NCBI RefSeq assembly: GCF_004115215.2
Contig: NC_041743.1
Span: forward strand, 44,130,305 to 44,194,304
Direction of reading: 5' to 3'
DNA length: 64,000 nucleotides
DNA from: Ornithorhynchus anatinus
Lineage: Eukaryota; Chordata; Mammalia; Monotremata; Ornithorhynchidae
Shown: positions 40,701 through 51,400 of the stretch, in pieces
Layout: every line of letters starts with the position of its first letter
Numbering within the stretch: position 1 is the first letter of the stretch
The notes under the pieces: generated by a model
Seen by the model: only the letters and a program-made list of their open reading frames with translations
What the model was told of the DNA's origin: nothing
The model's database searches: none
Translations under genes and position numbers: made by a program

Positions 40701-41342
40701 TCACGGGGCCGGGGGCACCCGCCCCTGCTCCGCCAGCCGCCGCGCGCTGTAGAAGGAGACGCTCAGCCCCAGCACGGCCAGCAACGCCGCCACGTGGTTG
40801 ACCATCTGGTCCCTCGGTTCGGCCTCCAGCTCCCCGGCCACTTGCATCTGGAAGAGGGTGGGGCGGGAGAGAGAGCTGCCCGTCAGGCCCCACAGGGGCG
40901 GAGGGGGAAGGGCGCAGGCTGGGGTCGGGCCCCCGCGTCCTGCTCAGCGGAGCGAGAGAGCCCGGGCTGACCGGCTCCTCACCCGCCGAGGTGGAGCTTC
41001 CCGGAATACTGGCCCCGTAGCCGAGCGGCCCCTCACCCTGGAGCCGGAGCTGGGCTGCTCGGGCGGCAGGGAACGTGCTTGGCCCACGTGGTCCAGGATG
41101 CCCGCCCGTCCCCTCCCCACCCTTCCAGCCCCAGGGATCCTGACTGCGCAGCTGTGGCCGGGCACTGGCGGTGGGGGCGAGAGGAGGAAGCCTCCCCATC
41201 TCCAGCCGAGGCCCAGGACCTATTGGGGAATAGCTGCCCCGATGGAGCGGGGAGGTCCAGAAGGGCGGGAGGGGTGGGGGGCGCACGGGGCTGGTACCTG
41301 GAGCACGCGGAAGTAGCCAGGGGTCAACCGGCCGAAGCGCAT
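40701..41342 (-). CDS. ZNF593OS: ZNF593OS-like small single-pass membrane protein (63 aa, 2 exons)
   Basis: Minus-strand exon 1 (41342-41298) encodes MRFGRLTPGYFRVLQ. After CAG|GTACCA, exon 2 (40847-40701), preceded by CTTCCAG, continues MQVAGELEAEPRDQ and ends in the stop. Together they make 64 codons. Exon 2 has a hydrophobic stretch (VNHVAALLAVLGLSVSFY, about residues 31-48) followed by ARR and a short Pro-ending tail. That suggests one membrane span with a basic flank and no cleavable signal peptide. Size, position and convergent orientation to ZNF593 fit human ZNF593OS, which I recall only roughly. The ATG has a good context (GACCATGC). No function is known to me. The short N-terminal piece and the TM design would also fit a small mitochondrial inner-membrane protein, but that is speculation. 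Confidence 0.72.
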
Positions 41343-42384
41343 GGTCACTGCGGGCCAGGCTGCTGTGGCCTCTGGCCGTCAGTGTGGAGCAGAGCCTGTG
41401 GGGCAAGTAGGGCATGGAGCTGAGGTGCCAAGTTCCCCTCTCAGGGCCTTCGGGGCCCAGGGGGCAGGGAGGTACGGTTCCCAGGGCACAAATTCCCACA
41501 GTGCTGAGCCAACACCCAGACTCCCCAGCAGCCCGGGTCCCCGCCTCATCTCTCGGCTCCCTGAATCCCACCCGGGACCCCGTCCTCTCCGTCTCCCCTT
41601 CTGCTCCCCGACTCCCACACCCCCATGGCTTTCCCCACTCCGGGCCCCCCCCCAGCCAGAGATGCTCACCTGCGCTGGGCCAGTCCCGCCCGGGGCCGCC
41701 CCCTCCCCACGGACCAGCGGGAAGCCGAGCTGTGAGTCCTTCAAACCGCGCCCCCGCCCTCTGCCCTCCGCCCGCCCCTCGCTCCGTGCTTCCCGATGCA
41801 GCTGTCGGAAGGGATCGGCGTCGGCTGCTCTGCCAGGCGAGAGCGCTGGGATCCACCGCTGCCGGGTTGGGGGGGGCTGGGCACCGGGCAGGGGAGGGCA
41901 GGCGCCGTGGTCCAGGCCGGGCTTCATTGGCCTCGTCTCGGGCACGGGCCTCGGCCTCCAGGAGGGGATTTTTGTCGCCGGGCGATGTGGACGAGGGGTG
42001 GAGGGGCCCAGTGCTGTATGGTTCGATGCCCCGACCGGTGAGAGGCCAGTTTGGGCAGTGAGCTGTCTCCCCTCCCAGCTCCATGCAGATCGCTTTCCCT
42101 CCTGGAGGCCGGGAGCGTCCCCGCTCCGTGAGCCGGATGTAATCGGATAAAAGCAGTCAGCTCCCAGGCAAATCCGGGGCAGTGGCTGGAATGGGGCGGG
42201 AGGGCCGCTCTGGGAGGATGCGGGCAGGGAGTGTGGGGTGGCTGCGGTTGGCAGCACAGGGTCAGGCGCAGTGGGGCCTGCACAGGGCAGGTGGAGGGGG
42301 GATGCGGCAGACCGCCAGGACAGCCCCCGTATTTTTCACCCTTCTCCACCCCCTACCCACCGTGAATCTGCAATCCCAATGGAC
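41343..42384. other. GC-rich unique sequence upstream of the ZNF593OS-like gene
   Basis: About 1 kb without Mon-1 or L2. It probably includes the promoter of the minus-strand small gene. Very long open frames occur on both strands here and across 40500-42080, but they read as low-complexity Pro/Arg/Gly/Ser, match no family I know, and one crosses the real exon in another frame. I call no further gene. Confidence 0.45.
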
Positions 42385-43100
42385 AAACAGCATGGCCTAG
42401 TGGCTAGAGCACGGCACTGGGAGTCAGAAGGACCTGGGTTCTAATTCCTGCCCCACACCTTGTCTGCTGTGTGACCGTGGGCAGGTCACTTTGCTTCTCC
42501 GTGCCTCAATTCCCTCATCTGAAAAACTGGGGATTAAGACTGTGAGCCCTACGCGTGACAGGGACTGTGTCCAACCTGATTAGCTTGTATCTACCCCAGC
42601 GATTAGTACAGTGTCTGGCAGCATGGCTCAGTGAAAAGAGCACGGGCTTGGGAGTCAGAGGTCGTGGGTTCCGATCCCGACTCCACCACCTGTCAGCTGT
42701 GTGACTTTGGGCAAGTCACTTCACTTCTCAGTGCCTCAGTTCCCTCATCTGTAAATTGGGGATTAAGACTGTGAGCCTCACGTGGAACAACCTGATTACC
42801 TTGTATCCCCCCCACCCCACTCCCTGCGCTTAGAACAGTGCTTGGCACAGAGTACGTGCTTATCAAATACCATCATTATTATTATTATAGTAAAAGCTCA
42901 ACAAACCCCATTACAAAATAAAAAGGAGTGTGGGGAGTGGGACTCTAAGCTCTTGGGCAGGGAGCAAGCGTGGCTCAGTGGAAAGAGCCTTGGGAGTCAT
43001 AGGTCATGGGTTCTAATCCCTACTAGGCTGCTTGTCAGCTGGGTGACCTTGGGTAAGTCGCTTAACTTCTCCAGGCCTCAGTCCCCTCATCTGTAAAATA
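42385..43100 (+). repeat. Three plus-strand Mon-1 copies
   Basis: Copies lie at 42385-42620, 42618-42890 and 42965-43100. The second inserted into the 3' end of the first (CAGTGTCTGGCA then GCATGGCTCAGTG). The third is cut off at the core, where an L2 begins. Confidence 0.8.
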
Positions 43101-43990
43101 TCGCCAAGATCCGCCCTTTCCTCGCCATCCAAACGGCTGTCATGCTGGTACAAGCTCTCATAAGATCCCGACTGGATTATCGTGTCAGCCTTCTCTCTGA
43201 TCTCCCTTCCTCCTGTCTCTCCCCACTCCAGTGTATTCTTCATTCCACCGCCTGGATCATCTTCCTACAGAAACGCTCTGGGCATGTCACTCCCCTCCTT
43301 AAAAACCTTCAGTGGTTGCCTATCGACCTCCGCACCAAACAAAAACTCCTCACTCTTGGCTTCCAAGCTCTCCATCCCCTTGCCCCATCCTACCTCACCT
43401 CCCTTCTCTCTCTCTACGGCCCACCCCGCACGCTCCGCTCCTCTGCCCTCACCTCCTCACTGTCCCCCGTTCACGCCTGTCCCGCCGTCGATTCCTGGCC
43501 CACGTCCAACCTCTTGTCTGGAACGCCCTCCCTCCTCACCTCCACCAAACTCACTCTCTTCCCTTCTTCAAAGCCCTACTGAGAGCTCACCTCCTCTAAG
43601 AGGCCTTCCCAGACTGAGCTCCCCCCTTCTCCCTCTGCTCCCCCTTCACCTTCCGGTCCTCCCCTTTCCCCCTTCACCTCCCCTCAGCTGAGCGCCCTTT
43701 CCCTTTCCTCCCCCTTCCCCTCCCCTCAGCACTGTGTTCATTTGTATATATGATTTATTACCCTATTTATTTTGTTAATGAGGTGTCCATCCCCTTGATT
43801 CTATTTACCTTGATAATGTTTGTCTTGTTTTTGTTTCGTTCTGTTTTGCTCTGCCGTCTGTCTCCCGCGATTAGGCGGTGAGCCCGTCATTGGGCAGGGA
43901 TGGTCTCTCTCTGTTGCCGAATTGTCCTTTCCAAGCGTGTAGTACAGTGCTCTGCACATAGTAAGTGCTCAATAAATACTATTGAATGAA
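43100..43990 (+). mobile_element. Decayed L2 retrotransposon: end of the reverse-transcriptase ORF plus 3' UTR
   Basis: From about 43100 the plus strand translates as an L2/CR1-type ORF2 C terminus: LVQALIRSRLDYRVSLLSDL, HVTPLLKNLQWLPIDLR, ALHPLAPSYLTSLLS and RTLRSSAL. The frame then shifts by one near 43460, and the ending VPRSRLSRRRFLAHVQPLVW, FFKALLRAHLL follows in another frame. A typical L2 3' UTR with GATTAGGCGGTGAGCCCGTC and the AATAAATACTATTGAATGAA tail follows. Upstream RT and endonuclease domains are missing, so the copy is 5'-truncated and dead. Confidence 0.88.
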
Positions 43991-45335
43991 TAAAATGAGG
44001 ATGAAGACTGTGAGCCCCATGTGGGACACCCCGATGACCTTGTATCCCCCGCTCCGGCCCCGGTTTTTAGAACAGCGCTTGGCACATAGTAAGCGCTGAA
44101 ATGCCAACATGATTATTATTCTATATGTCCTTTATGCTCACCCAAGCGCTTAGGACAGGGCTCTACACACTGAGAGCGCTCAGTAGATAGGATGGACTGA
44201 CCCCGAGCAGCTTCCGCCCTGCTGCCGGGCAAAGGGCCGGGCCAGTGGGCGGGCCGGGCCGGGATATGCGCTACTGTGTGACTGTGGGCAAGTCACTTAA
44301 CTTCTCTGGGCCTCAGTTACCTCATCTGTAAAATGAGGATTAAGACTGGGAGCCTCACGTGGGACAACCTGATGACCCTGTATCTACCCCAGCGCTTAGA
44401 ACAGTGCTCTGCACATAGTAAACGCTTAACAAATACCAACATTATTATTATTATTGAGAGGTCACCTCCTCCAAAAGACCTTCCCAGACTGAGCGTCCCC
44501 TTTTCCCTCTGCTCCCTCCCTGCTCCCCCTCCACCCTCTGCTCCTTCCCCCCTTTCCCTCTGCTCCTCCCCCTCTCCCCTCCGCACTGTGCTCATTTGGA
44601 GATATTTTTATGACCCTATTTATTTTGTTAACGAGGTGTCCTTCCCCTTCATTCTATTTATGGTGATGATGTTGTCTTGTTTTCATCCATCTGGCTCCCC
44701 CCCCCCCCCCCCCGTTAGCCTGGGAGCCCGTCACCGGGCACGGCTGGTCTCTCTCTGTTGCCGAATTGTCCAGCCCGAGCGCTTAGTCCAGTGCTCTGCA
44801 CAGAGTAAGCGCCCAATAAATGCGTGGCTCAGTGGCAAGAGCACGGGCTTTGGAGTCAGAGGTCATGGGTTCGAATCCCGCCTCGGCCACTTGTCAACTG
44901 CGTGACGGTGGGCGAGTCACTTCACTTCTCTGGGCCTCACTTCCCTCATCTGGAAAATGGGGATGAAGACTGGGAGCCTCACGTGGGACAACCTGCTTCC
45001 CCTGTGTCTACCCCAGCGCTTAGAACAGTGCTCTGCACATAGTAAGCGCTTAACAAATACCAACATTATTAGTAGTAGAGAAGCAGAGTTCGAATCCCAG
45101 CTCTGCCACTTGTCAGCTGTGTGACTGTGGGCACGTCACTTAACTTCTCTGGGCCTCAGTTCCCTCATCTGTAAAATGGGGATGAAGACTGTGAGCCCCA
45201 TGTGGGACAACCTGATTCCCCTCTGTCTACCCCAGCGCTTAGAACAGTGCTTTGCACATAATAAGCGCTTAACAAATACCAACATTATTATTAGTAGTAG
45301 TAGTAGTAGTAGTAGTACGATTGAATGAATGAATG
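43991..45335 (+). repeat. L2 ends and Mon-1 copies before CNKSR1
   Basis: Plus Mon-1 copies lie at 43990-44120 (3' part), 44270-44455, 44822-45075 and 45078-45300. Forward L2 ends lie at 44120-44200 and 44455-44825; the longer includes the ACCTCCTCCAAAAGACCTTC end of ORF2 and a 16-17 bp C homopolymer at about 44698. A (TAG)n run at 45290-45317 extends the last SINE tail. Confidence 0.8.
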
Positions 45336-45483
45336 CAAATTAGGGCTCGCCCCCTTGGTCACGTGGGCTCAGGTGTGGGCCGGGCCTCTGGACGGGGTCA
45401 CGTGGGCCCAGGTAAGGGCCACCCCCCCCCCCCCCGGGGTCCGCCCAGTTTCCACCTTCCCGCTTCCGCGGGCGGAGGGCGTC

Positions 45484-48400
45484 ATGGAGGCGGTGTCCGG
45501 CTGGAGCCCCGGCACGGTGGCGGCCTGGCTGCGAGGTCGGTGGGGGCGGGGAGAAGATGGGGGTCCCCCCTCCCGGGGGTGGGAGTTGTTCGCGACCCCC
45601 CAAAGTTGGGGGCACCCGGGCCTGTCGTCTTTCCGCAGAGGTGTTCCCCGAGGCAGGAGACTGGCCCAGTTGACCTCTCCCAGTTGACCCCCCCCCCCCG
45701 GGGTCATTCATTCCTTCAATCGTATGTATTGAGCGCTTACTAGGTGCAGAGCGCTGGACTGAGCGCTTGGAATGGACAGTGGGGCAACAGATTGGGACCG
45801 GCCCTGCCCCACCAAGGGCTCCCAGTCGAAACGGGGGAGGCGGACCACAGGACGAGGAGTCTGGCCACCGAACAAGGAGTCCGGCCGGTGACCCCCCCCC
45901 CCCCCCCCGCTCCGCAGCAGGAGGCCAGCCGCCGGAGAGACGGGGGAGGGGGACGGACAGGAAGGCCCATCCTCTGGGTCGTCCCCGGGAGGAGGGTGGG
46001 GGGTCCCGGCTCTTCAGGCCGTACCCCCTCGAGGGGCCCCACTGACTCGAATGAGAATTTTTAGGGCGCCCCGCGTCTTCACTCTGTGGGTGTAGGTGGC
46101 GTTTCCCCCGTACGCGGGGGCGGACTTCATTCGATGGTATTTCCTGAGCCCTTACTGTGTGCAGTAAGAGAGTTACAATTCTAATTCTCTTCCCCTCTTC
46201 AGATCCCCCCTTAAAGCGCACCTCCTCCAAGAGGCCTTCCCAGACTGAGCTCCCCCCTTTTTTCCCTCTGCTCCCTCTACCCACCCCCCCTTCACCTCTC
46301 CGCAGCTAAACCCTCTTCTCCCCCCTTTCCCTCTCCTTCCCCCTCCCGTCCCACCCCCTCGGCACTGTACTCGTCCGCTCGACCGTCTATATCTTCATCA
46401 CCCTATTTATTTTGTTTAATGAGATGTACGTCACCCTGTTTCTATTTATTTGCCATTGTTTTTATGAGATGAGCTTCCCTTTGACTCTATTTATCGCCAT
46501 TGTTCTCGTCTGCCCGTCTCCCCCGATTAGACTGCAAGCCCGTCAAAGGGCAGGGACTGTCTCTATCTGTTGCCGACTTGTCCATTCCAAGCGCTTAGTA
46601 CAGTGCTCTGCACCTAGTAAGCGCTCAATAAATACTACTGAATGAATGAATGTGCGGAGCGCTGCACTAAGCGCTTGGGAGAGGACAGTGGAACAATAAA
46701 CAGGTAATTTCCCGGCCCACAAGACTTAGAAGGCACATCCCCATACCATAATAATAATAATAATAATATTATAGCAGTCCTTATCCTCTCAAATTTCATT
46801 CTCCTTAGTTCATCCATTCATTCAATCGTATTTATTGAGCGCTTACTATGTGCAGAGAACTGTACTAAGCACTTGGAATGCACAGTTCGGCACAGATAGA
46901 CAATCCCTGCCCAACAATGGGCTCACAGCCTAAATGGGGGAGACGGACCACAAAACAAAAGTAGTCTGGTGTCAATATCATCAAGATAAATAGAATCGTA
47001 GATATATGCACATCATTAACAAAATAGAGTAATATCAGTTGGAGGGAAATGTTACCATCCTCAGTACACCTACGTCTCTTGTGGAAAACGTTAGACCGTG
47101 AGCCCCCTGAGAGACAGGGACTGTGTCCAGCCTGATTCAGGTATCTCAGTACATAATTTGGTGCTTGAAACGTAGTAAATGCTTAACAAATGCTACGTTA
47201 ATAAGCTTAGCCGGATCTGTGGCTGATAAGTCCGAGGTGTGGGGGGTGGTTAGGGAAGGTAGGATGACCTGCGAGGACGAGTGGGTGTGGGGGGGTGGTG
47301 AAAGAGGTCACTGAGGGCAGGAAATATGTCTATTTATTGTATTGTACTCTCCCAAGCGCTTATTACAGAGCTGTGGAAACAGTAAGCTCTCAATAAATAC
47401 GATTGAATGAATGAGTGACCTATCCCGTGGTTCTCTGGGGGCAGGGTCCTCAGCCAGCGGTGGTCTCCATAGCAATTCCTGTCCTGGGGAGACCCTGTGT
47501 TAAATCAATCTGCCCTCCCCTCTCCCCAGGGCTGGACGAGTCCGTGCAAGGCTACCCCTTTGAGCAGTGGACATTGACGGGCCAGACCCTGCTCCAGCTG
47601 ACCTACCGTGACCTGGAGACCCTGGGCGTGCATCGCGTCGGCCACCAGGAGCTCATCCTGGAGGGGGTGGAGCATCTCTACGCGCTGGTGAGCGGCTGGC
47701 GAAACGTGGGGGGACCGGTCCCGGGGTCCGGCCTTTGCCCCATGGCTGCCTCCACTGTGCCTGTCTGCCGTCACCCTCGTGCCCTCGGGGTCCCTAGGGT
47801 CCTCTTGGCGGGCTCGTTGGGAACCAAGCCGGGGTGGGCTCTGCCCCACACCTTTCGTTCACCCGGTGCCCGTGGGGAATGGGGGAAGTGGGGAAGGGGC
47901 CCTGTCCTGGGGGTGACCCTGGCTTGTGTTCCTCTCAGAGCTCTGGTCTGGAGACGGAGAACCTGCAGAGCCTGACCACGCACCTGCGGGTGGTCACCCA
48001 TACCCTCCATGGCCTGGTTCAGAACCCCAGTGAGGGCAGCGTGGGCACGCTCCCGCCCGCCATCCTCTCCTGCGTTGTCGAGCTGGTGCGGGCTGCGTGG
48101 GATCTCTTCTCTTGGCTCAATAGGTACTGTGTGGGGGTCGTGGGGTGGGGGGCACTGCTCCTCAGTGCCCCTGACCACAGCCTGGCCATGAAGGATGACC
48201 TGCCCCCTCCTGATGACACCTTGCCCTCTTTCCGGTCTGGCCAGGCAAACCTGTTCACCACCCCCGTCACCCCCTTTCTCCTGCCTCCTTATTTCCCCAT
48301 CCCCACTCCTGGAATGCCCTCTCTCATCCCAAATGCTAGAAAAATTACCTCCACTAGAAGGTCTTCCCAGATTAGCCCCACTTGTTCTCCAGGACACAAA

Positions 48401-51400
48401 CCCCCGTGCACCTCCCCCCCCCCCCACCCCAGCGTTTTTGTCAATTCCTGTTTCTAGGGTTTGGGATCTTGGGTTTCGTAGGGCTCAAGGGGGGCCCAAC
48501 CTCTGCTCTGTGGTTCTGGGTGCCCGGGGGTTTATTGCTTCTGCCCTTTGGGTTTTGCATTTACTTGTCTGTCTGACTCGGTCCATCTATCTATGTGTAT
48601 CTGATCTGTGTGTGTGTGTGTGTGTGTATCTCTTAAAGTGCCAGACCCTCACCACCCCTGTCCCCAAAGACTGATCGTGACTCTTCCTCTCCCTGTGTCT
48701 CTTGCCCCAACTCAGGTCAGGGCTGTGTGCCTAGCGGAGGGAGGGAGCCAGGAGGATCAAGAACCCAGTCAGTCATATTTATTGAGTTCATACTGTGTGC
48801 AGGGCCTTGTACTAAGGCCTCGGGAGAGTACAATATAACAATAAACAGACCCATTCCCTGCCCACAGTGAGCTTATAGTCTAGGGGGGCCCCCATTTTGT
48901 TTCCTCCCCCCCAGGTATCTTTTCTGTCAGCTCAATGACTACTCAGCCTGCCAGGAGATAGTGGGGCTGTGTGCCCAGCTGGAACAGACCCTGCACGAGG
49001 TGCGTGATGGCCAGACTGGCAGCGGGGGCGGGGGCACCTGGGGGGCTCTCTATGGACCAGAGTGGGTGGGCATGGGGGATACCCAGGCGGGTCGGGGGAG
49101 CACCTGGATCCTGCTGACTGGATCCCAGCCGGAGGGGGAGGAGAGGCGAGGGTTGAATCAGGGCACAGGGCGTCTGCTGTTCTTATTATAGCCCGCCTTT
49201 GGCTGGGGTTTGGGTCGGGGGATCAGGTGGCGGAAAGGCAAGGGACTTGTAGGAGAAGACCACCCTCCTGGGCCCAGGTTCGGAGTTGGGGTCAGAGGGG
49301 TTGGGGGGCCTTAGGGGAAGGTGCAGGGTGGAGAGCAGAGGGGGGCAGTGAGGCCGAAGTGGGACAGGGGATTGATCCAGCGGCGGGGAGGAGCCCGGAA
49401 TCAGGAGGAGGGTTTTGAGGCCTGACCCGGTGGCCTTTCCCTGAGCCTGAGACTTTCTGGGTCCAGTCTGGTCAGCTCAGGGACAGGGAGAGGGAGCTGG
49501 GAGCTTGTTCAGCATTCACCCACTGATAAGAGGGGAGGGAGCAAGCGAGGGGGTGGAAATGGGCTGGAGGCTGGGGAGGAAGCCACTAGTTCTTGACTGG
49601 AGCATGCCCCAGGCCTCTTAGGGTCCAGGAGAGAATCTGGGCCCGATGGGCAGAGCTTGGTAGGGGGTGGAAGCCCCTGGGAGCAGGCCCTCTCCCCGCC
49701 TCCCAAAGTTTTCCGAGTGCCATGTTGGGGAGAGGCTTCAGAGAGGGAGGGCACTGGGATTTGGGGGTACCCTCCAACCCAACTGGTCACCTCGCTTAGC
49801 CGGGACTCTTCCATTCCAGGACTCTCCAGAGGCCGAAAAGGAAACTCATATCCTGACGATTGTACGTGGCCCCGGGGGCGGGGAGGAAGTGGGTTTAGGG
49901 CTGGGGTGGGGGCAAGCCGGGCAGGCTGGCTCTCCTGTCCTGACCCTCTTCCCCCTCAGTGCAGCCACGTGGCCGCCATCTGCGACACCATCCTGGGCTG
50001 GAGCCCCGAGGAGCTGCTGCGTCAGCGGGCCCAGCTGCAGCCCGTGGCACTGACCCCCTCACGGCCCCTCGCCTGCCTGGTGAGACCTGGGACCCTCCCA
50101 GCGGCCCCTCGTCCCGCCCCCTGGCTCCCTGGGGGGAGGCTGAGGGGGGAGGCTGTGAGGCTTCCCTGGAGGGGTGGGACACGTAGCTCAAAGGGAGGGA
50201 AATCAGGAAGTGGGTCCCCTCTTTACCCCACCTCCTCCCGAGGCCTTCCCGGTCATCCCCTCCAGCCAGATGTTCATTCTTTGCCCTCCAAAGCTGTCTC
50301 CACCAGCTCACTTGCTGGATCCTGGGCTTCTCAGGGTCTTCTGAACCCGGACCTGGGGGCGAGTGGGGAGGGACCTGCCTGCGTACTTTGAGGTCCCTGA
50401 GGGCAGAGCAGGGCCAGACACTCATGGGAAGCAGCTGGTCGTGACTGGTTCTCTGCCTAGTCTTCCCGCGTGACTCTTGGGGCGTGGGGCCAGGGTCTGC
50501 AGGGCCAGGGTCTCTGCGGCACGGGCATCGAGATCCACAGCACCAGCAGTGGCCGGCATTTCGTGTCTGGGATCAGCCCTGAGGTGAGACTCTCCAACCC
50601 CAACCTCTCCCATCCAGATGGCTCAGGGCTTGGAGCCTTCTCCCCTCATCCCACCAGGAAGCCGAGACCACCCAGATCCCGCGCACTTCTCTGTGTGTGT
50701 GCGCGCGCATGCCTCTCTCTGTCCTCCCCAGCCATCTGGCCATCCGGCCCGCTGCAGGGCCGGACAGTAACTGTATAATCCCGCTCAAGGCCCTCAGCTG
50801 CTCCAGAGAAAGCTCCTCCTCTGATACTAAACCAGGTGTGGGGCAGGCCTGGAGGCAAGCGTCCTGACTGCCCCCCTCCCACTTCTCTCGCTCCCTTCTT
50901 CCCTGCAGTTTCTGGCTGGAGACCACTGCCCACAGCTCCTGCCTGGTGACGAGATCATCCAGGTCAATGGGCAGGTGGTGGTGAGTGGGACTTGGGGTCC
51001 CCGGGCGGGGTTGGGCTTCCCTATCCTGCCTCTGCCCCCCGCCCCCACCCATCCCCCTTTCTTCGCACCAGGGCCCACCTGACCCTCTTTGCCTCCCCCT
51101 GGCCCCAGGTGGGCTGGACCCAGTCGAACCTGGTGAGGAAACTTCTGGAGGACCCGGCCCACGCCCATCTGCTCCTGAAGAACGTCCCAGTGCCAGACCC
51201 GGAGTCGCCTGCCTGCTGCCCTTTGCCCGGGCCTTCTTCCCGCTCTCCTTCATCTGGCCCTGAACCGCTAGCCCACTCCCCTCTACCCAGCTCTCTGCTC
51301 TCTGCCCACTCCCCTTCACCCGAGCCACCTGCCCGTTCCCTTTCTCCCAGCTCTGAGCCACCTACCCGCCCCCCTTCACCCGGCTCTGAGCCATCTGCCC

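Noticed and set aside
40504-42084. A 526-codon open frame on the minus strand
   Set aside because: The translation is low-complexity Pro/Arg/Gly/Ser. It crosses the splice-bounded ZNF593OS-like exons in another frame and resembles no known protein. GC-rich chance is the simpler explanation.
43142-43599. A host gene with proline/leucine-rich product
   Set aside because: The translation follows the L2/CR1 reverse-transcriptase C terminus, has an internal frameshift and is directly followed by the L2 3' UTR and tail.
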